Shown piece by piece: positions 33,692-46,862 of a stretch of DNA of 64,000 nt. The notes beneath the pieces were generated by a model. The model searched no databases. It was not told where the DNA came from and worked only from the letters and a program-made list of their open reading frames with translations. The translations under genes were made by a program, and so were the position numbers. This DNA comes from Centropus unirufus. Its lineage: Eukaryota > Chordata > Aves > Cuculiformes > Centropidae. Position 1 is the first letter of the stretch. Each line of letters starts with the position of its first letter. The stretch is taken from contig VYZI01000067.1 in the NCBI GenBank assembly GCA_013397695.1, positions 1,071,619-1,135,618 on the forward strand, in the 5' to 3' direction.

Positions 33692-36657
33692 TAGACAGTT
33701 AGCTAAAATAATTAAGACTATGCAGGCTGCTGTGTTCTATTCATCTGCAGCATGTCCTCTCACTTTTTAATAGCTGCTCTCTACCCAGGCTTATTTTCTT
33801 AGGGGTGAGGAGAAAGTGATCTCAGAATTGTTGTACCCATTATTACTTTGGAGGGACAACCTAATAAATTCAGTAAGTGGAGAGGAGACATATCTAGAGT
33901 TTGAGGGTCACAGCACTGGGCTCTAATCCTCTCTCCAAAGCTGACACATCCTTCCAGCTAGCTTTGAGGGAATAAACAGACAATCTATCACTTTAAGGAA
34001 ATGGATAAAAGGAGAAAAGGTGAAAGCCACACTTTTTTAAAGCCAATACGATTTTCTTTAAACATTCAACATATCATGACAGTGAGCAGGAAAATACATG
34101 AAAAATAAATAAAATGCAATTAAACAGGCCCACCACAAGCAACTTCTAAGTAACTGGTTGCAGAGGAAGGAAATTTAATATGAGCATGGGCTTTATAAAC
34201 AACCTGCATCTTTGCCTTTTTTACCTTTTTTTTTAGCTATAAACAATGAAGAAAAGGAAATCTTAAAAAGGAATGGGAAATATTTTAGTGTCTTTATTTT
34301 TTTAAGGAAGCAAATATATGACGTTAAGTGTTACAGGGAGTATGATGGCTGTATAAGGAGAGCAATAAGATGAGGTAGACTGCTTTGAATTTACAGGGCA
34401 CTTGCACCATAAATGAAACATGAATACAGCCTAATTAACCTGATTAGAGCTATTGCTTCTACACTGCAATTGTCTTTACATAACACATTCTGCTTGAGTA
34501 ACAGAGTCTTATTATCTGCTGTTGTACTGCTGCCGATAGCTCTGTGCTCTCCTTGTTCTGTATTCATATTGCTGAATTACGGTGCAGTGATGCCATTTTC
34601 ATCCTGCTAATATATAGCCTAACGACAAAGCAGGGATTAGCAAAACAGCTCCCAAGCAACCATAGCTGGTTAAAGTAGATATAATCAGTTGGCTAAGCCT
34701 TCAGTTTTCCTCATTGCTAAAGATGAAGGAAGCTTACTTAAAAATTTTCACACCTATTTCATATTTACTATTCACTTCTCGATTTTTTTCTCAAAATATT
34801 CAGCATTTGCTGTTGCAGCATAGCCTCCAAGATAATGTTTGTTATACACTCCGGAGACTCTGGACATTGTCTAACGAATAAGAATGTGTTCTGGGTTGGG
34901 TTAAATTGCCATATGCTGATTCTAGTACATTCACAAAGGGATTTTGTTACTTTAAAAGGTGTTTCTTGGTTTGTTTTACTTCCATCCCTTTTACTAGAAA
35001 GAAACCAAAAGGCCAAATTCACCGCTGCTATCCCAGTTAGATGCTGGCACGCCACCAATGGAGTGATAACTGTGGGAATTGGATATAAGGTTTGCAAAAT
35101 GAAAAAGATAGAAAGGCTATTTCTATTTTGTCCAGCTCTTGGAGTGCACCTGGTTTGAAAGATGCTCTTGCTTAGATTTATAGTATAGCTGTAGAGTTTT
35201 GTTTTGATAAATTTGGTTTTCATTACTATATGCTGATAAGGCAAAGCCACATCTTTGTGTATTTCAGTGAAGCAGTCAGTGGGACTGTTCTTGATGCCTA
35301 GCATGGATTTGCCTGTCTTTTCCAGAGGAAGAATGAAGTTAAGAAAAAAGAGAGGGAGAGTGTGTAATGCAATGTTGAAATTCTCAAAGTCAAATCAGAT
35401 CATTTTGGTGCAACATAGCTTACTGAAATGTTCAAAGGGTTTTATTTTCTTTAAATTATACAACACATTCCGAAAACTAACAGTCCACCATCGTCACTAT
35501 CAGCCCATATACTGATTAAGTGGCTTCAGGATTTCAACCCTGCCCCCTTTCTGTATATACTAGCTCCCAAGTCATTCAGTGGGGTTAAATGTTAGACAAC
35601 TTGCCATCTGAGATTTGAATCACGTCATATTTGAGGACTGGTTTTTGCTAGGCAATTCTGTTGCACTAGAAGAGAACATCTCCAAGTTTATCTTAACCCT
35701 AACTTAGACTTCATGGTCACAGAGTGATTAGCTGCTGTGGCATTGATACCGGCCAGAAAACAGGGAGCCCTGAAGTTTACCTTTGTCATGTCTCCACGTC
35801 AGTCACTTTGGGGATGAAAAGGGGACTGCATATATAGGACGCTGGAGAGCTCTGTGCACTGCATTAAACATTGCTCTACCATAGGCTGAGGAGCTGCTTG
35901 TAATTGCATGCTTGGTTAGAGCTATCATAGCTAGTAACTTATTCACAGGGAAAAACACTCGTGTAATGTTTATTCCAATGTAGTCTGACTCTATAAATTC
36001 CTATCACACAGTAAGGAGGTGAGGAGATTCCAGGCCATCCCATGTGCCTTAGGATGGATGGCAGGAAGAGGGAACATCATGATTCAGCAAGCTGGGCATC
36101 AACAACACATTTGCAGGAAGTGCTGCGAGCACCTAAAAAAGCCACCACCTCAGAAACAGGCCCATTATCCTCTGTAATTCCATGCGAGGATACTTCTCTG
36201 TTCTCAGAGAAACAAGGCCTGAGTCACTGGTAGAATATTCTCTTTACTTCAGGCTAAATGCATTGAGGCTGCAAAGACTTCAGACTCTCCTAAGAAAGGA
36301 ATTAGGCTTTTTTTTTTTTTTACGTGCAGATTTGTACTAATATATAATGAATTCTCAAAATCGCTACTTATTTTTTGGTTCCACCCAAAATGTAGAAGAT
36401 TCTTTATAAATAAAGGGGAAAGCATTGACTTTTTCTTCTGAGGTATAATGATGATTATTTTTTTGTTTTATAGACTTTCACCTTAGTGACTTATTCCCTT
36501 GCACCACAGAACCATTGCAAGAATATGATGGATCTGGATCATCAGTTGCTGATATCAGAGTGTCAGACAAGTTTATGGCATCAGGAGGAAGCTCAATATG
36601 AACTTAGTCTCAGTACAGAATATATGAGGTGTGTGATACCTTAGTTTCACAGCACTG

Positions 36658-36686
36658 GGTCACTGTGACATTAGGTCATGGGTCAG
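36658..36686. promoter_or_regulatory. Candidate oestrogen response element with adjoining half-sites
   Basis: GGTCACTGTGACA differs at one base from the palindromic consensus GGTCAnnnTGACC. Two bases further on comes AGGTCATGGGTCA, two half-sites as a DR1-like pair. The cluster lies about 5.6 kb upstream of the VTG1 start. Activity is inferred from motif only. Confidence 0.45.
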
Positions 36687-39600
36687 ATAAGGTAAGTAGT
36701 GTATTATTCCCAAGGAAATAGCAGATAATACTCTGCTAGTTTGCCAGTTCAAACAACCGGCATTGACTTTACCCTCAAAAAAAAAAAGAAAGAAAAAAAG
36801 GAAAGTATTTAATCAATGATTAAAAGATCTAATCACATAAAAATAAGAGATTTTTTTTAAGTTACTATGAAAGTTATTTCAGCAATAGATTGAGCACCAT
36901 ATGTTTCATTACTTTAAAAGAAAGTTGCTACATGATTATTCCCACTACAGCATGTATTAATCATAATCACATTTTCTGTGCAAGACAATTACAGTTTAAA
37001 ACATTAAATGGAGCGCTGTTCATATCTGCTTATCAAGAAATGTAGACCCACCACAGTACTAAGTTTCCACATTGCCCATAAACATCAGAGGACAAACTGA
37101 ATCTTGAAGGTGCATTTTTCTAAGACTATGAAGAATTAATTTCTTCCCCCAGTATAAAGAATAAAGGCTGAAACAATTTCCTATATCTAGGAGACGTGGG
37201 ATCTGGATGGAGATCCATGCCAGCAGTTTTCAGCTGACTGGGGTCTTACACTCTTACACAACTGCACTTTCTCCCATCTTGCAGGAAATTTCTTACCCAT
37301 TTGACTGGGAATAATTCAAATTTCCTGTGATAAAGACTGTCTCTCTTGCTTCAAGAAGAATTTCACGTGGCCAGAATACTACAAATGCTGTTTTTCGGCA
37401 TGGTGTGTGCAGCCTTAGTGTTTAACTGCTCAAACTCTATTTTCACGGCTTTTTAGTAGGAATGTAGGAAAAAGTTAAAGGCAGACTCTGGCTCACTACA
37501 CTCTCAACCCTGCAATGAAGTTAATGGTATCTGCTTGCAGGGTTTAACTGGAGCTATTTCTAGTATGTACTGACACTGATTTGCTCTTTGAGTAATCACA
37601 GTAACTTCACTGGAAACACTCAAGGAATAAAATAGTTCTCAATATGAATAGGGCCTGAAAATCTGCTCTATCATAGGTAGCTCTCAGAACATTTTAACAT
37701 CTTCTTTAAGAGTTTGTTTCAGAAACCATCCAGTTTCTTAACTGTTAATCTATTTATTATTTTTATGGTAATACCTAAATTAATTTCCTTTTGCTCATCT
37801 CTGGAGAAAACACCAGGAAGATTATTATTATTTTCTTGGTGTCCAAAGGCAAATGACTAGGAAAGGAACTTTTAAATTTAATTTTCAAGGAATTCCTGCC
37901 CTGATTAACAAATAATGTTGGTCTCAAACCTGAAATTGGACATAATTATCCGTTTTTTAAGAATTCATCAGGGAAGTCAATGGAATGAAGCCAGAGAGAT
38001 TCCATGGACATTTTCTACACATTTATCTTTTTGGTTTTCCTTTTGCTGACAATTTAGTTGTGAGTCATACACAGACATTTTCTCCTGCATTAAACTCATT
38101 GGGTCATATCAGCCCAGCTGTGTATCTAACCCAATATTTTAAAAGTTTCAACATATGAAAATGTTGGTTGATGTTACCATCTTATTTTTATACAGGCTAT
38201 CAACTAAATTCCTTTTGAACCGAGAACTAGTGCCTAAACCCCATAGCTGAGTGCTTATACTGCAAAACACAAAGAATCTTAAGTATTATCTAGTACATAA
38301 TTCAAACACTCCTATTAATTTTCCCAGAATTTCTGAACATTGTGGAAATTAAATGGCATGTGGCTGCCATGTCACACACAGTTTCAGCAGAACTACCTAT
38401 TAACACAGCCAAGACTCTTAACACAGGGTTTTTTTGTTTTGTTTTTTTTCAGTGTGAGTGTTTATAAGACCCAAATCTCTTTCTCATTGCAAATATTACT
38501 AATAAGCATTAAGGATTTTTTTTTAAAATCTGTACATGTTTAGGCTCTCCAGACAGTTCTGGGGCTTTCTGTAGCCTCAAGCCATAGTCCTAATAGATGA
38601 TGACAGTGCCACTGTTGAACTTGGAATAAAAAAATGCTATAATTTTAGGTAGAAGTGTTGATACTAAATAATTCAGTGTCTTTCTGGAAGGTAGAAGCCC
38701 TATAACCTTTCAGTTCTCCTCACCAACCAATCTACAAAGAAATGTTGCTAGGAGAAGCTATGGAGAAGTGTGGGAACAGCTCATCTTCCAGGCATAAAAG
38801 TAACTGCTGGTAACAACAAAGGGAAATTAAAATATGAGACATGCAGCTGTAAAAGAAAATATGCTCTACATGAAAGCACATCAGCAACTCCATCTGTAAA
38901 TTTTCACTCAGCCAACATGTTGGGAAATGTAGAGAAATAGATAAAAGGGAGTGACAGCAGTGCATGTACCAAGACTTAGGCAATGTCTGAAGAAAGGGTA
39001 ACAAATGCTCTGTCTTAATGAAGCATGGAAAAGAAACCAATCTCACAGTACAGTTTCAAAAGCCAGGCCAGTCATCTGGGAAACAAGAAAAAAGGAAAAA
39101 CAAGCAAATAGGCTATCAGCTCAAGCCTCACAAAGCATTCACGAAATAAAACTACCCTAGACTTGTATGTTAGTGGTTAATAGGCTCTAAAATTATAGAA
39201 CTGTCTACACTACACGTGGAACCATAGGTATGTGAGCCAACCTTAGCACTGAAGAAGATAATTACCGAAGCAGCAGGTTAAAAGCATATTAGAAATGAAG
39301 ACCATTAAAGATATTTTAGGGACATTTCTTTCACTCTACAGAGCAGTTTAGCCATGGGCTTGAAATAGTCTGCCTTTTCATCCTGAAGTTACAGCAAATT
39401 GAAGTTTGTTGCTATTTAATGGGGAAATTGCGTCTTCCTGGCAGGTAGAGTAGGACCGGCGGACAAGCCTTCAAAACAGGCCTCTCACTGAGCCCATGAA
39501 CCTCTGGTTGTGAGAAACAAGGTGTCAAGGGCCACGACCGAAGGCAAAACAAGGCAGTGTGCTCCTTCAGAAGCAGTGGGAAGAATATTCACTGCAGTGG

Positions 39601-42600
39601 TTGTGAGCTGCCTGCGTTGCAAAGTGGTGCAAGCGGTGAGAAGGCTTTCAAGAACCATATGAAAAGGCAGGTTCAAGGAAGCAGCCAGGTCTTTCACGAG
39701 GGTATTCCCTGACCCTGAGAGATAAGGGGAGTGTAGTTTGCTAAAGAGCACAAGGCACACAAGGAGCCAACAACAGCTTAAGATTGATCTGCAGGGAGGA
39801 AAGAGATGCTTGACTTCCCAGGGAGGCAGCCGTTCGATTTCTCGTCATAGCACTTTGCCTTCACTGTCACTCATTTTGCTCTGGAATCTTATAAGATCTT
39901 CGACCCAAAACAAGTGTTTTTGTCCCACTAATGATACTTAATTGGAAACCTATTGTTTTTACAGGAAAAATCTTAGGTCTCTTCAATAGGCAGTCTGAAA
40001 TAACATGAGGAAAAAAGGGATTTTAAACTGAAACACACAGGTGATATTTTGTCCATTTTATTACCTCAACGTGAAGTTTATTTTTGGCTCTCTGGTTTGG
40101 GAAAAATTATTTGGATTTGCCTTTGAAAACAAAAGACAATACAGAGATTTTTTAAATAATCTAAATAAATAATCTAAATAAACACACATCAAAGACTTTG
40201 GAAACAAACGAGAATAATTTGAAGCTACACCATAAAAAGATATGTCTATATACATGCACACAGGTATATATAAAATCTACTTTTCCATTTTGAAGCCCAT
40301 TTAAAGGGAAGGATGGAAAAAAGTGTCTATTTTGGTCTCTTATCTAAAGCCAGGAGCAAGTGTACAATGCAGGAAAAAAAGGAACCAAAGATAAACTTTT
40401 TTTTTCCACTTTGATCCCTCCCTGGATCCTTCAGAACAATATGAGAGAGCTTCAGGTGTTTTCTTTTTCTTAGTCTTGCACTTCTGGAAGACCTCTGAAT
40501 TTCATACATTCTGTTTTTCCCAGCTGGCTTTTCTTTCTTATCTAGAAATGTTCCTCTAATATCTCTCACCATTTTAGTCTGTTGCTTGCTTTGTCGCACT
40601 ACTGACATGGTGACTCTGTCCCAAACTCAAAGCTGAATGAGAAGCAGACTGCAGCAATCCCTGTCAGATGGCTCCTTGATCTCTTAAACAGCCCCTGCTG
40701 CAGTTCCCTAAATCTCTCACTAATTTACATTGCTTCACAGGGACTTAAACTACACTAACGACAAAGGAGAGTGAATAAAACTGGAGAGAGAGGAGTACTC
40801 CTATTACCTGTCCAGAGAATGGAAAGGGGGCTCCATTTAAATGATCCTTTAGGTGCTGCTGCCTCCTTCTGTGGTGCCTTAACTATGCCACTCTGACCTT
40901 GCCTCTTCCCTCTCCTCTGTGCATTCACGCAAAGAAGTCGGGAGCACTGTGTTCCCAAACCACTCACAAAACTGGTCTTGTGTTTACCACAGGCATTGCT
41001 AGTCAAAAAATAAGCCCCTTTCCCCCCCAGACCCCAAGCCACCCTCCCTCAAGCCAAACAGTTCCCCTCATCACCAAAGCAGAATTATTTATATAAAACG
41101 TTCTCTCTCTTCCTTGTGTGCATGTGGTTCTGATTACCATATATGTTAATGGCTACCATGGGGATGCTACAAGGAAAAAAAGCCCAGCTTCACCTCAGCA
41201 TTACAGCACAAGGGAAAAAAGGAGAAACAGCAAATGCATAAGAAGACAGTCCAAGGACATGATTCAATTGCAGCATCTTACTTGCAGGCAGTAATTCATG
41301 TACTGTGGTGGGAGGAAGGCACTCCAACCAGGGATGTGAGAGGAGAGAAAAGAATGCTAACTTATGCGCTTCACTTGTGCAAATAAATGTTACTGTTTGC
41401 TTGTGAAGTACAAGAGACAATAACACTTAAGGTATATCTCCTTGAAGGAGGTTAACAAGAATGCCATCTCCCTCAACACTTCTGTTTTTTACTCTATTTC
41501 ATAGGCAAGAACTCTCCAGCAACAATTTATCTTAACCTCATTAACAATCTCTGGCAACCGCTTTCTCTCCAGCTTTGCTTCCCCAAATTGTCATGATCAA
41601 GAAAGTCACAGTTCAGTTTTCTCTTCCCCGATTTTTTTTTTTTTTATGAAAGCCTGCAGTATGTAATGAACGATTGCTACCAGGAGCACACTGCAAAATG
41701 TCTATGTGACGATTATGTGAGAGGTTCATAGTCTTTCACATTCCATAGTATAGAAGTGAGCCTTTGGGGCACCTCAAAAAGTTTTAAAACACTTGATTTC
41801 ATTCAGGGAAGAATCAAAGACTTTCACTAGAAGAAATTGTCTTTACACACATAAAAAAATTGAAGGTTTCTAAAGGGATCTTTTAGTTAGATGACAGAAA
41901 ACCTGCATTTTGTAATACCGCAGGGGTTCTTTTAATAAGTCACTGAAAAGTTCCATTTGACAAGTTAAACCTTGAATTTTTTTTCATACTTATTATAGCC
42001 AAGGAGGTGCTAACCTAATACAATGGGCAAAGGAGTGTTATCACAATACAATGGACCAGACAGGGTTAGTACAATACTGGGCAATAAGGGATCTCGCTAT
42101 AATGAGTGAGAGAAGCAGTGTCTGCAACATAAGAAGCATTCTTCAGAGAAGAGAAAAGAAATGTGTTTGGTTTGTTACTGGTCATTTTATAGCTGCAACT
42201 GTAACCCAACGCAATGACCTCAAGATGCTTAAGAGTCTTCTTTAAAAAGCAGAATGATCATTTCAAAGGTTCACAGGCCAAAAGAGACCATTATGGTACC
42301 TAAACTAGGGCCTCAGTAATACTGCCTATAGATTTTTCCACAATGTTGCCTCTATATAACTTGACAGTTTGGAGTTACACCAGCAGTGTTAGGCTGGGGC
42401 TTAGTTTGGCTTTCTATGTTGCTCACATCAATGTGATGTGAGGACTAGGGAAGTACTTAGGGGATGAGATTACAGAGGTACCCCTGGCTTCCATTTAACT
42501 ATAATGGAAACTAAAATGTTGCATAAATTAAGTTGGAAGCCACTTCTTTTTTCTGTCTTTTCTGGTATTTGTTTTCATTTTATTCTATTCTTGGACCTCA

Positions 42601-45600
42601 GGTTGCTTTCTTCCACTTTTATGCTCATTTCCCAGCTTGTGCTCAAATTGCAAGGACCACTGGCTCCGGCATAAGAATAGTCTTATAGAAAGCATGAAAG
42701 GTGCTTTGCTAGAAGAACATTCGCATCCACCACACCATTTGACAGCACAACATGGGCAAAGGAGGCTCAGAAGAGATCCATATGATGTGCTACATGTAAA
42801 TCTCCGTGGGTATTCAGCAAACTACACTCTGCCAATTTATGTGACCTAGTTTTTCAGATTGTTTAACACTTAATATTACCCCTCCTTCCAATCAAATGGC
42901 AACTACAAATATAATGTATGCCCTTGATCTGGGAAGAATAGAATGCTCTATGGATAACTTGAATAAAACTTGGGCAAGGTGCAGGAGAAAATGACATGGG
43001 TTTGAGCGTGAATTTACAGCACAGCTGTACGAATTCTTTTCCGGGTGAAAAGGGCTGTTTATTTCGTAAGGGGCCAGAATGAAATATGTGGGGTAGAATG
43101 GTGACATTAAGCAGGATTGTAATGTATAGAGACACAATTTGGATCACTTAGGTATGCATACGACAAGCATCTGAAAGTCCAAGTAGCATCTTTCCTGATT
43201 AGAAGCTCATAATGTCTGATGCAGTAACTTTCTTGATGTATGTATGAAAAATGGGCAAGAAAAGTATGTTGGAGTTACTCAGTGCAGTACAGTTTAAGGA
43301 GGAGTGTGCTAATACCTGGACCCGAATTTTTAAACATTTTTAACAGTTTAGTGCTGAGGAAAAAGGGCATTCTTATCTAGCAAGGAAAAACTATGGTTGT
43401 CTATAATCTTGAATTCAAACATGACAAAACACGGCAAAATTACAAACATCACTAGAATGAAACAACCCTTTTGGCTTCAATAGACCCCATTTACAGCTAC
43501 TAAGAAAAAGAGACTGTGAAATATTTCTGAGTTCCAACTGCTAAATAACCTGCAGGAGTCAGAAAACTCAGTTTTGTGGCTGAGACAGTGGATAAAGCCT
43601 GAGAAGAACAGTTTTCAATTTATGGGTCCATGTTGCTCTTGGAGCAAATCACTCTTAATACAAAATGTGGATAGTATGTCATGCCTATTGGACTGGAAGA
43701 GTTTTGAGGCAGGGAAAATCTCTCACTAGGTGAACACTTGGCATCTACCTCAAAGAAATATCTATCTTGACTGAAAAGCTGAGGTATCCCTATATTAGAA
43801 ATACTGATCAATAACAAAAACAAATATTGCTGCCTCTTTCCAGGGTGCCCTGGTTGCTGGAGCTTAGCTCAGAGGAGAGACTGGGTACACATTTCTTCTT
43901 CTGCACTTAGCTTTGTTGTGATGCTGGAGCAGAAAATGAACATAGAGGTCAGAGAAAACTCAAAGGAGGAGGAAATGATGGAAGAAAATGAGCTACTGAA
44001 GATATTGTGGGAAGATGGTGAAGAACAGTTGCTCCTGAAGACCACTATTGAGACCAGGGAAGATTTTTGGGTGAGGCTCCTTTGACTGACACATGCTGTA
44101 TGAAAGGGATTTCCTTGTCCATATGCTTACAAGTCAGTAAGGAGGTTTTTTCATGTTTTTTGGCTAAGTGTTGGTAAGGATCAGTGCTTATCCCAAACAA
44201 TTTCCACTTTGTAGTCTAGCGTAAAGTTCTCAGGGAATTAGAAAATCTTAGAAAATACAGGGGTAATGATTAAGGGGAAAAACACTGATTAGATAGTCAA
44301 GTACCCCCAGTTCAGAAAGCAGCTACAAAGCATAAGAAACAGCAAGGATGAGAGCTCCAAGTATTTTTTTCCTAGCCAGCACTGAATGCAAAACCTAACC
44401 CTTGCTCTGAATTTTCTTCTCCTCATTCCTGTGTTTGATGCTTCATGCAGTCCTCACCATCCTACTTCTCTCAGCCTTTCCTTTCACAAATCCCTGCATC
44501 TGCAATACTGCTGTGCCTTACTTTAGGACATAACCAGGCACATGAGATAAGGGCTAATGGTTTCAATAGAGCTATATGCTTTTTGTGCAGAATGGGGAAG
44601 GGCAGAGGTTAGAAAATGAGCTGTCCCCTCTCAATTAGACTTATAGTCCTCCTTCTCTAAGGGACGTTTGGCATATAATGTGGTGGGAAGACATGGTACA
44701 GATGGATAAAGCATGGTGAGAAGTTGTTTTCTTTCTCTTTCAAACTAGACATGGAGATAGAAAGGACAGCAGTTTCTGGACATTAAAAGGAAAGTTTGTT
44801 TGGCAGGGTTTTGAAACTCAGCCACATATTTTTTGTTTAACAGCTTACAAGATAGTATATTATGAGAAAAAGTGAGTGTTTATGATCTGTGCTGGAAAAG
44901 GACTATGGGATGAAAGTTGTTTGTGAAAGTGGTTTCAGTCTGAAAAGGCTGGTGATGATGAAGGAGGCACTATTTAGCTTGCCCCTTAAGCCAGGAGAAC
45001 TTGATACTGACCACCCTACATCTACTCCATGGCTTCTCCTGCAGCAGAACAATAACAGCTACCATTTCACAGTGGGAATTCAGTACACAGTAATTACTCC
45101 ACTCCTGTGCATTTGGAGGAAGACAGCAAATTCCTTCAGTTTATACAGGCATATGCATTTATTGCTAAGGGAATCTAGCTTCCCATTAAGTGCCTCTCAA
45201 TTCAAATAGCTCCGATTGTTCTGTCTTAAAAGATGTGAGACGTGCTTTTTTTTCCTTTTTTTTTTTTTTTGTGAAAGCATGTAGCAAAAGACCTATACTA
45301 CCAAAGACAACTTTTTTTTTTTGCTTCTTATCCTTTAAAGGCTTTGCAAAATGTTCCTATTTAATAACAGCTATCTTTATGTAGTAGCTGAATCTTTTCA
45401 TAAGCTAATAGTTGTAAAGCACAGTCTACTTTGCTTAATGATACTATTTTCCCAATATAAAACAAGGCTAATGGGTGTCAAATGTGAAAGCAATATTCCT
45501 GCAATTTATCACTTAAGCCTTCTTTCACTCTTTTGGGGTGAATTGTTGTATTTTTAAAGGGAAATTGATTGCCTTGAGTGAATTCCTTTATTCTTCTACA

Positions 45601-46828
45601 TTAACAATTCATGAATGAAGCCAATAGCTGCAACACAATCTTCAGTTCCTTGTCCCACCAATAACCTCAGCTGTGTCCTGGAGGGTAAACTCACAGTGCA
45701 TCAATCAACAGTCTTCATGGTCTGTAGCATAGCCATGTGAACTGTGGCTTACACTATGTTCTGTTTGCTCCCCTGACTTCTGGCAGTTGGGAACTGCACA
45801 AAAATGAATTAACTGTTACAAAGTTTCCTGGCATCCTGTACTTTGCACCATTGGAAAGTTACGTTACTAGGAAGAACAAAGAATATAGATATTCTGAGAT
45901 TGAGAACCAAATGCCAATGGTCAAATGATCCTGTTGCACCTCTCTCCTCTCCCTCTCTTCCTGCCATTTTTTTTGTGTTAGGCAAGTCCAATTAAAAAGA
46001 TTCTGGGAGACTAAAGAGATCTCTGTTTATAGTCACTATGGACTACATATTTTTTAAAATAAGACAACCCTAAACCAGCACCATAAAACTCAACTAGGAA
46101 AGGCAAAGAGGCCAGCACTTTAAGAATATAAGATTGCACCTGCAAATGAGTTCATTCACTTCTTTCCATGAGTAAACCTGTTACTTCTATTCCCAAAAGG
46201 GAAATAAACACACAACATTGGGCAGGCAGACATCCAAATGCCCAGCTCTAGTCTGTGTGCCTACAAAATTCATATGTAGAAAATGGACGCCGTGAACATG
46301 GACTTGAGCCTGACTTGTGAAGCCAGAGCCTTTGCGGAGATAAACTAACCAAAGTGTGGTGTAATTGCTGGCTTTGAATCCTTGGTAAAACTTATTTCTG
46401 GTCTCCTCACTGCTCTTAACTCCTTTCTTGAAACCCACCTGTCCTTAAACAGATTTTCCTCCTTTACCAGCTTCACTTGGCTTAGAGTCTCCACATAAGC
46501 ATGTGCATGCATGTGCCTTTTGCTGTTGTGGGTCCTCTTCAGCCAAATTTTTAATTTCCGTATCCTGCACTCCACACCCATGCACCCATATAGAGCACAA
46601 GTACTGGATGCTGCTGCTCTGCACTCCCCAGGCTGGGCTAGAGCAATCTTCACACAGGAGGAACCCCTTCAACTTCATGGACACCTGAGCACATGTACCT
46701 ACTCAGCAAAACATCACTGATATCACCACATAAGAGGTTACTTCTAAGACACGGGGCTGATTTTCAACTCATTTATACCAGAGCCATACTAATTTAAACC
46801 TGTTATTTAGTCCGAGTTTAAAAAAAGA

Positions 46829-46862
46829 CGCACACACACACATATATATATATACACAAACA
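46829..46862. repeat. CA/TA microsatellite
   Basis: cgcacacacacaca followed by tatatatata and cacaaacaca. Confidence 0.85.

Noticed and set aside
42637..42849. Cys/His-containing 70-codon frame that might suggest a zinc-finger exon
   Set aside because: The Cys and His spacing fits no finger type and there are no good flanking splice sites.
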